DNA of 64,000 nt from Capillidium heterosporum (GCA_016630905.1 WBMQ01000001.1:1426001-1490000), one strand, 5' to 3'; positions 22,169 to 34,365 are shown, counted from the stretch's first letter. The notes: generated by a model not told the origin, from the sequence alone. Made by a program: numbers and translations.

Positions 22169-22831
22169 TTAAAGCTGAAAGGCAAAGGCCAAGGCGACAA
22201 CAGTAGCAACTAAACCATAAGTAGAACTAATAGCATTACTGGAACTTGATGCCCTCTTGGTTGAATTGGTCTTGGTCGAACTCAACGAACTCCCACTACC
22301 ACTGGAAGCACTCGCACTTGCACTTGCACTAGAAGCACTCGCTGAAGCTGATGCCGACTCTTGAGCACCCAACTCCAATTTGCCTTTGACTCTAGGGTAC
22401 TCTACGTTGGAACCATACCCGTCGTTATTATACTCCTCCTTCTTTTCTTGGATCTTAGGGTACTCGGGTAGGTTGACTTTACCGTTACCTATCAACTTGA
22501 AAGTGTGGCTGAAGAACCAGTTATCCTTGGTACCTATACGAATAAAGTAATCTTCGTTACTGGGGTAGTCGGGTACCTGCCAAGCAATGGTACGTTTAGT
22601 TAAGGGGACTTCTTCAGCTATCGTAGCCACTAACAACCCGTTCAACGGATTGCCTGACATTAGTTGCACAGAAATTTTGGAGTCGGGGTTGATAGGACCT
22701 TCCGACACTTCGTACTTGATAACTGCTTCTTGGCCGCTGGTCCAAGTTGTAGATCCCCAAGGCGTAATTACTGTAAGTTTTAGCGAGAGGATGCTGGTTG
22801 CTAACAGTGTTAGGATAGAGAGGTACTTCAT
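22169..22831 (-). CDS. Kre9/Knh1-like GPI-anchored cell-wall protein
   Basis: A 220-residue secreted protein. It has a signal peptide (MKYLSILTLLATSILSLK), then one Ig-like domain of the Ser-Thr-rich GPI-anchored/Kre9-Knh1 type: VITPWGSTTWTSGQEAVIKY, VQLMSGN, TIAWQVPDYPSNEDYFIRI. A linker leads to a Ser/Ala repeat (about residues 160-185), then Ser/Thr and a C-terminal hydrophobic tail (STYGLVATVVALAFAFQL) typical of GPI attachment. The family acts at the cell surface and in beta-1,6-glucan assembly in yeasts; here the exact role is unknown. It is a single intact exon. Confidence 0.85.
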   Translation of the reverse strand: MKYLSILTLLATSILSLKLTVITPWGSTTWTSGQEAVIKYEVSEGPINPDSKISVQLMSGNPLNGLLVATIAEEVPLTKRTIAWQVPDYPSNEDYFIRIGTKDNWFFSHTFKLIGNGKVNLPEYPKIQEKKEEYNNDGYGSNVEYPRVKGKLELGAQESASASASASSASASASASSGSGSSLSSTKTNSTKRASSSSNAISSTYGLVATVVALAFAFQL

Positions 22832-24704
22832 GGTAGGTAGTTGTAATATGCTTGTTGAAAATAGATGAAATTAAAGGGTAGTTAGGATGAAGTAAGACGA
22901 ATTTTTTACAACACTGGTTTAAATAGGATTCCATTTTTGTTGATATAAAAATAGTTTCTAAAGGTATACGACTTGCAAAAAATTCTGAATATTGTTGTAT
23001 GGGAGTTGACTAACCGAAATGGTAGTTCTACAATTTTCCCTAAATATAAAAGTGGTTGGAACCGATATACTTTGTAAATATTGATGAATTTTGGGTTGCT
23101 AGTAGAGTTAAAATACACTGGAGAAAACTTAACCTTTTGGTCAACACCGTTAACTGTAGTTATATCTTTAATTCTTGTTAGTTTTTATCAAATTGTCGGT
23201 AAACTTTGGGATTTAACGGTTGAAAATGGATATAAACGGTATACAAAACTAATTGAAGGAATAATGCTTATATATAATTTTGCTTAAATTAAACGCCTTT
23301 GAACAGAAGTTTATGTGATTTACTAAATTTTGTAGGTGATGGATACGTAGTTTACCTTTAGTACCTTCTTTTTATAAATTCTAATAGGAAGGAAACCGGG
23401 ATTGGACTTGAGTATATATCATCTCTAGGTATATTCTTACTATTGAACTAAATATTCTAGAACCTAACCAACTTCAAAGTTTAGGATAGGTAAAGTAGTT
23501 TCCACCACTCGATTTGTTTGATGGAATTGTATATGATGAACTCTTAATATACGTCGATACCTGTAGTATTTCGGCCATTAGTTTTTATTTAAAGCTAGGT
23601 GATCTTGCGGTAGCCTACTTAGTACTATAAGCTTTATCATTCGCCTATTATATATAGTTAATACGAGTTTAACTACAGCAGCTGTTGCTGCTACTTAAGG
23701 CTAGGTGAGCCGATCTAAATTGACATTGCTCATTTGTTTTTATTATTTGTAATTCCATCTCTAGCTACATTATATTGATATTCAAATGTAGAATTAATAA
23801 ATGGAAGTGCATCATGTGGTAGGATTTAAATAAACCATATCATCAGTTTCCTGGCACATAGCCTTCCAACTAAGCTCTACAATCACAATCCAAATACCAG
23901 TGCTAGTAACTGGAGGCGACCACTTGATAATTCAAATAAATTGACTCCATATCACTGGCACCTAGCTATATCTAAGCAAAAAATCCGCTGGGTAACCTCA
24001 AATTGTAGTTCAAAACGATTTACTATCACGCTATGATTTTCCTACTTGTCTATATCGAACTTTTCAGACTCTTTGAAAGATAATTCGCATTCTCTACTTT
24101 GATATTCTTGCTAGCGACATACTTTCAAATCTTTTAAGAGGTATTCCAATAGATGACATCGACCTATCCCTCAAAAGCTATATGTGATTGCTGAAGAACA
24201 GTTCAGCTAACTCATTTATAGTGTTTTTGGTAATATTCAGCGACTTAGGATTGGTAGAATCGATTCAACTACTGAGAGTTTGATAGCATAGATAAATTAA
24301 TAGTATTCACTCATACTTACAGTAAGCTCTGAATACACCAAACTTAAAGCATAAGGGTGAAATAGAGCTTCGATTTCAAATATTTTGTTTACTTTAAAGC
24401 CAGTTGTATGTTCGATCGAATTTCACTTTCCGGCTTGGGACAGTTTATTTCGAGACTGTAGACTCTGTTATAGTAATGGATGTTTAAAGGACTAGGAGTA
24501 GGTGCTTCTAAATTGATAAAACTTTAAAATCTTGGATATATGCTTTGAAGGTATGATATTTGTTAGTGTTAAACCTAAATCTTTATCTTTCCGTTCAATA
24601 GTGAAATTATATATATCAATATCAGATAGCTCGTCACCAGTATATTATAGTCAAGCCATTTGTTAAAACGAACTCAAAAGCGTATTTATTAGTTAGTTAT
24701 ATAC
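22832..24704. other. 1.9-kb gene-poor stretch
   Basis: Contains the upstream region of the GPI protein. A 67-codon frame at 23084-23287 has one hydrophobic stretch but no family resemblance. I see no repeats or RNA genes. Confidence 0.5.
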
Positions 24705-26594
24705 TTATAATTTTTTGGCGATTTCGGTCCAAATGAGATAGGGGTCGAATACGTTATCCTTGTTGAAGTTGATCTTGTGCTTAGCGGGCAACCAGGTGAA
24801 TTCCAAGGGTCTAAGCTCCTTATATTTGGAAGAGTAGGCTTCTCTAGCGGTGAATCTAAGGGTACCAACTGATGGGAAAGGCTTGGGGGCATCAGGATGA
24901 TTTTGCAAGTTGGCAACATTCAAGCTGTACAGCAAATTATCCAAGCTGACAACGGTACCACCAGCGATAGAGGCGACGGTAGACTTCTTGTCCTTCAAGC
25001 CACCTACAGCGTAGGATTTGATGTCGTGGAACTCCTGCATACCGTTGCTTACTAAAGTACAGGTCGAGTAGCAAACAGAGTTGGTAACCAAGGCGATGTT
25101 CTCCTTCTTGAAGGGAGCTGAACCGTCAGCGTTGAACAATGGCTTGAGGAAGTTGCTGGTGCAGGCGTCTTGGAACAAGGGGGTGTACTGGGATTTTCGG
25201 TTGGTACCGCGGTAGAAGGTCTTGATTTCTTCCCAATCATCGTTGGTCTTGAAGCGCTGGCCATTGGCATCGTTGTAATCAGTTGGGCTGAAGTAGTCGG
25301 CTTCGTAGACTTTGACTAGATCGCGCAGGAGTGGAGTGGAGTGCATGTCGGTGTTGAAATAGGTCTGCTTAGCACCAGGGAAGAGATACTCCATGATATA
25401 GTAGCCCCAGCAGATGGTGCCGCCACCGTTATTGCTCATATCGAGGATCAATTTCTCGATTTTACGGTCTTTGAGGGCCTTGAAGCCGTTGAAGACTTCG
25501 CTCAACCAAACTCGCGTGGAGTCCGAGAAAGTGTTGATGGTGATAACGCCAGTGGTGTCGTTATTGATCAAGTAGGTGTTGGCGAACTGGCCGCTGACGA
25601 TGGGGGAAGCTAATGGGTTACCGAGGCGCGAGTTTTCAGATTCGGGTAAAGGTGCTTCAACCTTCTGGGCGGCAACTTCAGGGATCTCCATTACCCCCTT
25701 CTCGAACTCGATCGAGTTTAAGTTGCGCGAGCTGGCTTGCTCAGAAGCAGGCTTGCAGTACTTGGTGTAGAACTCGGATGTCGAGTTGAAAGTCTTGGGG
25801 ATGTTGACCAAGTAGGGAACTTCAACGGTCTGCTCGCTATAGCCTTTGCGGAAAGTGAAGCGTAGCTTCTGATCGGCCGGGGGGATAGTAGTCTGCTTGA
25901 ATGAACCGTATGTGAGACCCCATACGCCCCCAGACCTGACGACACGGGCCAAAGCATAGTTGATTCTAGAGTTCACGTCACGGGAGGTGCCGATGTACTC
26001 GTCGGCATATTTCTCGATGTACTCGAGGGGCTGTTTGTTGTTGATACGAAGGACTTCGGCACCAGCAAACTGGTTGACATCGATGCCAGCAGCCTTCCAA
26101 GCAGCTAGGAAGGCTGGGGAAGTGGTGAACTCGTCCAGGACCTTAACTTGGGTCTGCCCATATTTACCGACGATGGTGTAGAGGGGGAAGGGCTGGACGA
26201 AGGTGAAGGCGGAGAAACAAGAGGTGTAGCGGGTGTGCCCATCGTGCAAGGTGTTGTAGAATTTGGTTAGAGCAACCTGGAATTCTTGCTCCGATCTAAA
26301 CCTTTGCTTATGGATCTTTCTCAACTCGGCGTCGATGTCAACATGGCTTGGTACGTTGAAATCGGGGGACTTCTTGCTGATATCCACAAAGGCGTAGAAG
26401 GGAAGAGCCTTTCTTAGGGTATCGATGGTGCCGTCACGGATTTCATCGGTTAGTTTGTTGTTGTTGTAGCAGGCGAGGGCAGAGTTGTAACTTACTGGTG
26501 ACTTATCAGCCAGTCCAACACATGGGTCTACTACATACTGGGAGTTGACGACCAAAAGTTGAAGTAAAATCGAATACAGAATCGAAGTTTTCAT
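24705..26594 (-). CDS. secreted S41-family serine protease (CPAF/UstP-like)
   Basis: A 629-residue intact single-exon gene. The start is set at the ATG at 26594: it opens a signal peptide (MKTSILYSILLQLLVVNSQ) and lies 49 bases after a TATA box, whereas the frame upstream has only non-ATG codons too close to that box. The N-terminal region has a Cys pair (DPCVGL, ALACYNN) and LHDGHTRY, a signature of fungal S41 proteins. The protease domain has LILDMSNNGGGTICWGY and the nucleophile segment TNSVCYSTCTLVS, where the Ser is the likely catalytic residue. These enzymes are secreted, often expanded in pathogenic and saprobic fungi; substrates are unknown. Codon use is strongly C/G-ending, suggesting high expression. 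Confidence 0.9.
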   Translation of the reverse strand: MKTSILYSILLQLLVVNSQYVVDPCVGLADKSPVSYNSALACYNNNKLTDEIRDGTIDTLRKALPFYAFVDISKKSPDFNVPSHVDIDAELRKIHKQRFRSEQEFQVALTKFYNTLHDGHTRYTSCFSAFTFVQPFPLYTIVGKYGQTQVKVLDEFTTSPAFLAAWKAAGIDVNQFAGAEVLRINNKQPLEYIEKYADEYIGTSRDVNSRINYALARVVRSGGVWGLTYGSFKQTTIPPADQKLRFTFRKGYSEQTVEVPYLVNIPKTFNSTSEFYTKYCKPASEQASSRNLNSIEFEKGVMEIPEVAAQKVEAPLPESENSRLGNPLASPIVSGQFANTYLINNDTTGVITINTFSDSTRVWLSEVFNGFKALKDRKIEKLILDMSNNGGGTICWGYYIMEYLFPGAKQTYFNTDMHSTPLLRDLVKVYEADYFSPTDYNDANGQRFKTNDDWEEIKTFYRGTNRKSQYTPLFQDACTSNFLKPLFNADGSAPFKKENIALVTNSVCYSTCTLVSNGMQEFHDIKSYAVGGLKDKKSTVASIAGGTVVSLDNLLYSLNVANLQNHPDAPKPFPSVGTLRFTAREAYSSKYKELRPLEFTWLPAKHKINFNKDNVFDPYLIWTEIAKKL

Positions 26595-26642
26595 GATCAA
26601 GGTTAAAGCTTTCGAATGCTGAACTGTCAAAGCCAAAGAGCC

Positions 26643-26649
26643 CTTTATA
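26643..26649 (-). promoter_or_regulatory. TATA box of the S41 protease gene
   Basis: TATAAAG on the minus strand, 49 bases before the chosen ATG; supports that start. Confidence 0.6.
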
Positions 26650-28870
26650 TCGGTTTTATTTTCTTTAGTGTGCTTAAATTCAGTTAGTCTGGGTTAGCGG
26701 GTTCTTTCAGGAGTTGGCCGGTATAAAATAACATTTATAGTCAGCTTTATCATGGGTCTACGATTTGGTTTACCCTTCAACTAGTGATTCCTTACACATG
26801 ATTTTCGCTTTGCAGGTTTATTGTATTCCCAAATTGTCAAGTTTGCTGTAGAAGGATTGGAAGTCGCATGAAACAATAGAGCCAGTAATTTTTGACATGG
26901 CAAGTATTTGATTGGACTATGTGGTTGCACCAAGTGGAGATTTCTTGAAAGTTAGTTGGTGATACAGATCTCCAAAGTTTATTTACAGCGGCACCACCAC
27001 TTAGATGGATGTGTGCACATTTCGCAATTTTGCATACCAGGTATATACTTCAAACTATATGTAGTTGGCTTTCTTCGCAATACTTTGTCGCTAATTGAAT
27101 TTTTGCCTTTTTTGTAATTAGACATTTTATACTCCATGGGCGTGTGCTTGCAAAAAGGAATGACACCATCACGCAAAGACAGCTGAACGAAAAAGGAAAA
27201 TATACACGTACGATCGGGATAATAAGGAAAGGTTCTAGCTACATCTTCAAAGCTTGCTGGTTTATCCATCAAACTGTTGGTAAATTTCGAATTGAACGGT
27301 TGTATATGAACCCAACCAGTATATTAAGTTGGAATAGCGATGCGTTCTAGGCCACCTTTCCTAGTTTAAACGATTTTGAGTAGAAATCAAGCATGGTTTA
27401 CTGGGTTTCTGTAGGTGGATGGATGAATATTTTGACGTTTACTATTCTTTTATACGTCTTCAAAAAGAAGGGAGCCAAGGTTTGGGATGACTTTGAAAGT
27501 TAGCTGATCCAAGACGATACTTTAAAAATCTAATGGATTATGCCAATGGAATTCTTGACGGTTGTAGGAGTATGTTGACTCTAAAAAACGAACTTACGAT
27601 CCCTAAAGCTAGATCTATGTGATTAATTAAAGGTGTCTTTGTCCTTTAAATAGCTACTTTTCTAGATAATGGGGCATCTTGAATACATTCAATCCATGAC
27701 ATCTTCTATCGAATACAGATATAACCATTCACTAATCTTACTCTACTATCAATCAACAAAGAATCCGCTTAAAAGTTAGAAACTGGTTCAGGACGAGATA
27801 CATCACACCCGTTACTATTAGTTATCAGTAGAACTAAAAGAAAATCCATCAAAGTTTATAAAAGTACCTTTTAGAGTAAATATAGGCTCTTTTGAACGAT
27901 ATCTCTTTATTAAGTTGCTTAAAGAAAAGATGAACTTCAACTAAATTTTATTAACTACCAAAACTAACCGATTGTTTTGACTTTGGCATTGATGGTGGAT
28001 GCTATTCGCTGTCGGTTTTATACTTATCATCCTATCAGCGAGAAGCCTTCATATACTGCTACTTATTGTATTCAATCAATCGTTAATAAACTTCTATAAA
28101 ACCCATACTATTATAATTCAAGCATAATATGGAATGTATGACACATATCAATGTTTTAATTAATAAGATGTTTCTTAATAGTGATGTAAAATAAGTTGGT
28201 GAAATCAAAATTCATATAGCCAAGCTCAAAAGATCTATAAACTGTGAGTTTTTTATATGTCCATATGAAATTGAAAGCTGCAGCTTTGTATAGATATATT
28301 AAACACATCGAAAAGTTCAAATAAAAGCTTAACCTGCTATATGGGATATAGAGGAATCAAATGCAATATCATTAACGTATATGTTTATTGGACAAAATAG
28401 TGGGCTGTATTTGTGAAACCAAACAAAAGGCTTTGATTTTGACTAGGGTAGTATGTTTTTATAAGTAGTTCAGTTTAGCACTTGCAGCTTTTTATTTAGC
28501 TAATAAATTTGCACAAAATAACTTATTTTGATATAGTTAGATTTTATTTTTCATATTAAGCTTTGCCTATATTTGAAGTGAAAATTTAAATGTATACTCA
28601 ATATCGCAATCTTCAGTTACAATGGACCATATGAAAAGTTTGACATTCACAGATTTTTGAGCTTGATCATATATGATGATTTATCGGTATGCATCAACCT
28701 TCTACTTTTCAAGGCATTTGCTACAATCAAGTTCTACATCAAAGTTGTCAAACATATGTCTTGTTTTAATTATTCTGCTTTATATAGATTGTATTTTCAA
28801 GAATTCTAATTTCAATCGACACATTTGCAAATAAATACATGCTTCAAATAGCATATCGAAGGCAAGGGCT
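26650..28870. other. 2.2-kb gene-poor stretch
   Basis: Upstream region of the S41 gene and beyond. An open frame on the minus strand (26979-27269) ends in a Cys-rich tail but resembles no family I know. A 36-codon frame starting at 27392 has one hydrophobic stretch. No supported gene. Confidence 0.5.
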
Positions 28871-28945
28871 ACTCGGTTCAGCAAAACTAGGTGACTATGT
28901 TTAAACTAAGCTTAAGCATAATCATTTAGATTTGCTGAACCAAGT
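28871..28945. repeat. hairpin repeat, copy 1
   Basis: A 75-bp imperfect palindrome: two arms of about 34 bases match at 28 positions. It shares the arm motif GTTCAGCAAA and the centre GTTTAAACTAA...CTTAAGCATAATCATT with a second copy 117 bases downstream. It may be a small foldback element. Confidence 0.8.
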
Positions 28946-29061
28946 GGGAAAGGGCAGGTTAATTTCATATCATTGCAAGAAGGGTAATAGATCTGAGCAT
29001 GGTGGTAGACACTTTAAAATAACTTTAGTTTCAATGAGCTTTTGTCAAATGCTTACGTTAT

Positions 29062-29142
29062 ACTATTCAGTTCAGCAAAGCTGAATGGTTGTGTTTAAAC
29101 TAAACTTAAGCATAATCATTCAGTTTTGTTGAACCGAGTAGT
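29062..29142. repeat. hairpin repeat, copy 2
   Basis: An 81-bp imperfect palindrome with arms of about 37 bases, 30 matching; all seven arm differences are transitions. Related to copy 1 through the whole centre. It lies about 195 bases before the tyrosinase start. Confidence 0.8.
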
Positions 29143-29251
29143 ATGGCTTCAAGTTCTATAAATAAATCAAAGTGCATAACATGAAAAGTGCATCTATAGC
29201 CAACATAAAGTTTGTTTGGCATTGTAAGCTAAATGTATATACGCAAAACAA

Positions 29252-29259
29252 TATATAAA
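29252..29259 (+). promoter_or_regulatory. TATA-like box of the tyrosinase gene
   Basis: TATATAAA, 79 bases before the ATG at 29338. Confidence 0.45.
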
Positions 29260-29337
29260 CAACAGGGATAAATAATTTAATTTAGCAACAAAAACATTTA
29301 ATACAGTTTCCAATAGCAAAAATCCCTTAAGCCTAAT

Positions 29338-30563
29338 ATGCATTTTCAAACTCTATTTGTATTCCTTTACGTGCTAGCAGTAAAGAGCCAGTGTGAAAAC
29401 TTAGCCATACGCAAAGAGATCCGTGAGCTTACTGACACTGAATTTAACGCCTACGTTGATGCCCATATAAAATTAAACTACCAGACCTGGTGCAGGCATC
29501 CCTAGCAAGATTGAAAATTTGACCCGACTCCACTACGAAGGTGGCATGCAGAACAGGAAGATTCACAGGACGCCAGCCTTCTTAGCCTGGCACCGCAAGT
29601 TCATAAAGATATACGAATTAGGCTCTTAAGGAAATAAACCCCAATGTAAACTTACCTTACTGGGATTGGACCCAGGAAGCCGACTACCCTCACCAAAGTC
29701 CCGTTTTAACTCCCTTATACATGGGTGGTAATGGAAATCGTAATAGGAACTATATTTTAGACAACGGTCCTTTTAATTTTACCACCTTGATGTTCAACAC
29801 CAACCACAGTTTAGCTAGGAACTACGACCGAGGTGATAGACTGAGTAGTTTTGCTAATCGATCTGAGATGGCCACTATATTGAATTATTCAAAATTTTCC
29901 GACTTCTGCTACAGGCTAGAAATTGTCCACGGCGCTCCTCATACCAGAATCGGCAACGGGGAGGACTTTGGTAATCACAAGTCACCCAATGATCCACTAT
30001 TCTTCTTACATCATGCCTTTATCGATTTAATCTGGGCCAAGTGGCAAGCCAAGTACCCCAACTCCGTTCAATATGAAGGTTCCAAATACAATATGAATGT
30101 CTCTCCCAGTGATCAAATTTACCACTATGGCGATACCGTAGATTCTACCTTGAACTTCAAAGATAACTACTACTGTTACGACTACCCCGCTTATCCTAGA
30201 AATTTAACTCCTAATCGATCCAACAGAAATTCTAGTGACAATAACAATCCCAGTGTCAAGTCGAACAGCGATGACAACTTAACTACTGATAAAGGGGACT
30301 TAGTGTCTAAGTTTATCGAAGGCTTGAACTTTGAAGATGCCATAGCAAAGTTGACAAAATTGGAAAAAAGACTCAGCTACAAGTTCCTTAACAGTAATCG
30401 AGCTACCTTTGTCAAGTTCGATCCATTACCCGACAATTGGATAACTATGAATGGCTTTGATCCAGTTGAAGTTCGCAGCTTGGAGTCTAGCATGAACACT
30501 TTGAGAGGGTTACGTGCTAAGTTAAAATTGATACCTGATGCTGTCTTTAACATCCTACAATAA
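29338..30563 (+). pseudogene. secreted tyrosinase, two +1 breaks
   Basis: A type-3 copper enzyme that would oxidise phenols, as in melanin formation. A signal peptide (MHFQTLFVFLYVLAVKSQ) is followed by RLHYEGGMQ and IHRTPAFLAWHRKF (CuA histidines), NLPYWDWTQEADYPHQSP, and the CuB block HTRIGNGEDFGNHKSPNDP with FFLHHAFIDLIWAKWQ. A C-terminal extension of about 150 residues has an Asn/Ser-rich linker. The frame changes twice in the first 300 bases, near 29492 (before AGIPSKIENL) and near 29621 (within ELALKEI). Both fit a single extra base, and no intron explains either. The remainder, including CuB, is open. The copy is probably inactive unless the extra bases are assembly errors. Confidence 0.88.
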
Positions 30564-31632
30564 ATTATTTTTCAAGTTTTATAACATTTACTTTAATTTT
30601 GTAGATACTAATTTTAGAGCGTTACTATTCAAGAATTATCATCTACAGTTGTTTGTTTCTAATAGTTTAATTCATAAGTCAAAGAAAAGGATGTTTAAAT
30701 ACCAATGTACAAAGTGGGGATATATCCTCAATTTTTAACTCAAGTCCCCTATTATCTTTGTCAATTAATGCACTTGATGATCCTCAACCAAGGATCCATA
30801 TACTTTTTTATAAAAGGCCCTCAGTAATAAAAAGGACATTACATTGAGTCTGTTTTCAAATGAATATACTACTGCTATATTCCTGGTTTTAAGTCAGCTA
30901 CCAAAGCTGGTCACAGATGTATAACTTGAATACTTTTTGCAAGATTCTATTTTTAAATATAAAATTAAAGTATAGTTGTTTTTATCGCACTATACTTGAT
31001 CATTTTCTTTTTTATGTGACTGCTTCGTTATCAGTTTTTTGATCCCAGTAAGGATAGGTGTTGGTAATCGTTAGTATACCTAGATTAAAAATTACATTAT
31101 AAACTACAATGTAAATTGGCTGGATCATATGGATGCTAATTATTTAAAAGTACATTATATGTTTATTTGTAATCTATACATGTTGCAAATTTTTGATAAG
31201 TTAATTTCAAGATCAGTAAATTGCTAGATATCTATAGTTCACATCCTAATTTTATCAAGGATAAGGTTACTGAAAGTGCCAACAAGGAAACAAGTTTTCA
31301 AGTTACCGGCCTATATCCCAAATTTTAGATTTTAAGCTGATAGAAAAGGAGTACATTAGATAGGTCATCCGCCTTCAATATGTAACTCTACTACCAAGGT
31401 CATATATTTAGTAAATATAAATCTTTACACACGTACAAGATAAATTGCTAGATAGCCGTATTGGGGTATAGAGTTATGGAATTTCCTTCAAATCAACGAA
31501 TCTAGTGATGGATCCCTTGACACCACTTATGATACTGCTTGACAACATTGCGTTTCTCATATAACCCTGTACTTTATTGACTAATTTAGGGAATATTGTA
31601 AAAATTTGAGTCAATTTCGCTTCAAAAGAGGG
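30564..31632. other. intergenic
   Basis: AT-rich spacer between tyrosinase and the LPMO-like gene. Nothing supported. Confidence 0.5.
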
Positions 31633-31640
31633 TATATAAA
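31633..31640 (+). promoter_or_regulatory. TATA box of the LPMO-like gene
   Basis: TATATAAA, 53 bases before the ATG. Confidence 0.6.
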
Positions 31641-31692
31641 CCTCATTAAATGCAAAAGTTTAGACTACATTGAACAATAAATACAGTTAACT

Positions 31693-32377
31693 ATGAAATT
31701 CTTTCTTATCGCACTAGCCTTATCTACCCTCATCCTGGCACATATGGAGATTAAGACTCCCTACCCACGGAAATCTCAGTACAGCCCTTACTACAAGAAG
31801 AAGGACGACATCGACTGGGATTTGAATGCTCCCAACGGTAGCGAAGTAAGCTAGCCACAATTTCAGTACATTATATAAACATACTAAAAATTTTTAGGGT
31901 GGATTTGATTATCCCTACCCATGCCGTGGTGCAGCCCAAGGTCCATCACAGGCCACCTACAAAGCCGGTGACACCATCAACGTCAACTTTGTCAAGGTCG
32001 GTGGATCCAATTTGCACAACGGGGGTCACTGTCAGTTTGGTTTAAGTTACAACAACGGCAAAGATATTGTAGCGTTGAAAACAGTTATTAGACGCTGCTT
32101 CTTGGATGGACTTACTTTCCCAGTTACCATTCCTGCTAACGCCCCACCTAGCGACAAGGCAGTTTTGACTTGGACTTGGATCAATGCTGAAGGTAACCGT
32201 GAGTACTACATGAACTGCGCCGACATCACTATCACTGGTGGTGACCCCAACGGCTCGGTAACTGGACCTCGCAACTTGGTCGGCAACTTACCTGGCTACC
32301 CCATCTTCCCTGAATTTTACCAGGGAGACCGTAAGGAGCTCTTTGACCAGAGACCTATCATCACCATCAAACCTTAA
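31693..32377 (+). CDS. secreted LPMO-like protein (AA11-like, chitin-binding type)
   Basis: Two exons (31693-31845, 31898-32377) split by a 52-base GT-AG intron encode 210 residues. The signal peptide MKFFLIALALSTLILA would be cut before HMEIKTPYP, which leaves His at the mature N-terminus, as lytic polysaccharide monooxygenases need for the copper histidine brace. The second brace His is probably in HNGGHCQFGLSYN. LTWTWINAEGNREYYMNCADI matches fungal LPMO-like proteins and supplies the aromatic residue at the copper site. The likely target is chitin or another polysaccharide, outside the cell. AATAAA follows the stop at once. It is intact, unlike the tyrosinase upstream. The exact AA family is uncertain. 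Confidence 0.85.
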
Positions 32378-34356
32378 ATAAAATGTAATTTCTCATCTAC
32401 TGTTAATTATTGTATCCTATTAGAGATATCTTTTCTTTTCAGTTCTTTCAATTTATCACCAAATATTGAAAATTTCACTGGGTTAGCTATAGGATAGTTG
32501 AAACTTATATAGTAGGTCATTTTCTTGACCTTCGATATTATCCTAAGCATCACCGATATTTACTATTACTATTAATACGTAGTTTCCACAACACATGTAT
32601 TTTAATCATATACTTAGACTAATTTTTTAATACTAAATTATATTAGTTTCAATAAGTTAGAAGGTGGAGATGGCAAATTTCTTTGCATTTTGTAATATCA
32701 AGTTTTTCTTAATGGCAATATTGACCAAAATTGGCACTATTGAAGATACTTTGAATTTTTATCCTTAGCACCATTCTACTTGTAAATCTGTGAATTGGAA
32801 CTTAAAGAAGTACTTCAGTTTTAATATATAGAAGCATCTACTTGCACAAGCTTACAATATATATATGTTTCCAGACTCTTCCTATTACATCAGTTGATCA
32901 ACATGGATCTGTAACAAAAATGTTTAACAGTAAAAAAAATGTAGGCATCCAGTATGTTAAAAAGGCAATCCTCATGAAATTTTATCAAGAAAAGTGGTAT
33001 ATAAAAGCTGTGCCAGAGCTACAAACTTACAAATTTATCGTCAAAACAACATTTCACTTAATATGAAGTCCCTTACAGCGAGGTCGAACACAAGGACACC
33101 ACTAAGGTATTTGGCATTGAAAACGACAACTTCACCTGTAAAGAAGTGGTAAATTTTAGAAACTTGGCATCTTCGGCCTAGCGGCTCAGGTTCACCAAAA
33201 GTAGTGAGCAGGAAGGCTATCACAAGAAGGGTATCCGCTTCTATACAAAATGTGGGTGCTAGAACAGTGCTTATGGTATTAAAAAATTCTAACTTCATTC
33301 AAAATGATATCGCTAATAAAGTTACTAATGTAAAATTGAACATAATCAACACTTGTAAGATAAGCAATTGCAACGCCTTGGATCTATACTGAAAATTGAG
33401 AGTTGTTAGTTTTATTTAATAAACTTTAGTTTTTAATATTTTTGTGTGTATTTACTGCTTTATATACTGTAATATGTTGTTTTATTTATATAATACTCCA
33501 TAAAAAGTACTGTACAGAATTTTGTAGATTTAGCGGCACAAATTTGCATTCAAATTTAGAACAGAAGAGCTATCGAATTACAAACCAAAATATAAAATCT
33601 AAGGCTAGGGATTATTGATCTTTTGAACAAGAGTTGCTGGTCAAGCATATTTTGAAAAAGTATGAAATTATTTCCAAGTAATTACAATATCTTGATCTAT
33701 TATAAAAGCTTCAACTACAACATCAGCTATTAAAGCAATATAAGCCATAAAACCTATTTACTTGAGATTTAATTGCTGATCAGTAAAAAGTATTATTTTT
33801 TTGATTTGACATAATGCTAAACGGATGTACAGCTTTTGATTTCAGCTTAAAGTACATAAAGTTAAAAATTAACTCCATTTATACAACCTGTACCTTATAT
33901 CAAATGAAAGAAACTTAACACATCAGCTTTTGTCATCATTGGTATGGTACAGTTTGATTTATATTATTGGCATCTTTTAGTAAGGTTCATTAAAATTTTG
34001 TATCCCATTTTAAAAGCTAAGAACCAAGGATCAGAACTGCAAAGTAGTTTCAAAAGGAAGGGTATGATAGCAATTAAACTGTAGCTGTCGAGGGCTGTAT
34101 CTTACAGCAAGTTTATCTTAGTCATGTAATTACAAATTTAAATTAGGTTCAAGTAATATCGATAGAATTTACCAATAGCTGATAACAAAAGCTGAGGTAG
34201 AACCTATCAAATACAATACTATTTGTGCTGTATAAAGATTTTAATTTGTTTTTACTTCGCATTGCAAGAGTTTCTCCTCATCCAACCTATCATTATTTGG
34301 CAAACTTTCTTTATACCCTACGCAGTTGGAGAATATACTATATCTGAAATGAATGG
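32378..34356. other. 2-kb stretch with a possible coding remnant
   Basis: Mostly AT-rich non-coding sequence. Around 33063-33290 on the plus strand the composition shifts toward coding, with a readable stretch (VPYSEVEHKDTTKVFGIEND), but no family can be named and the remnant is broken. No other feature seen. Confidence 0.4.
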
Positions 34357-34365
34357 TATAAAAGG
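34357..34365 (+). promoter_or_regulatory. TATA box of the F-box/LRR gene
   Basis: TATAAAAGG, 53 bases before the ATG at 34410. Confidence 0.6.

Noticed and set aside
23084-23287. 67-codon frame with one hydrophobic segment
   Set aside because: No promoter motif, homology cue or codon bias to support it.
26979-27269. Minus-strand frame with Cys-rich end
   Set aside because: Not recognisable; composition resembles non-coding sequence; not enough to call a gene.
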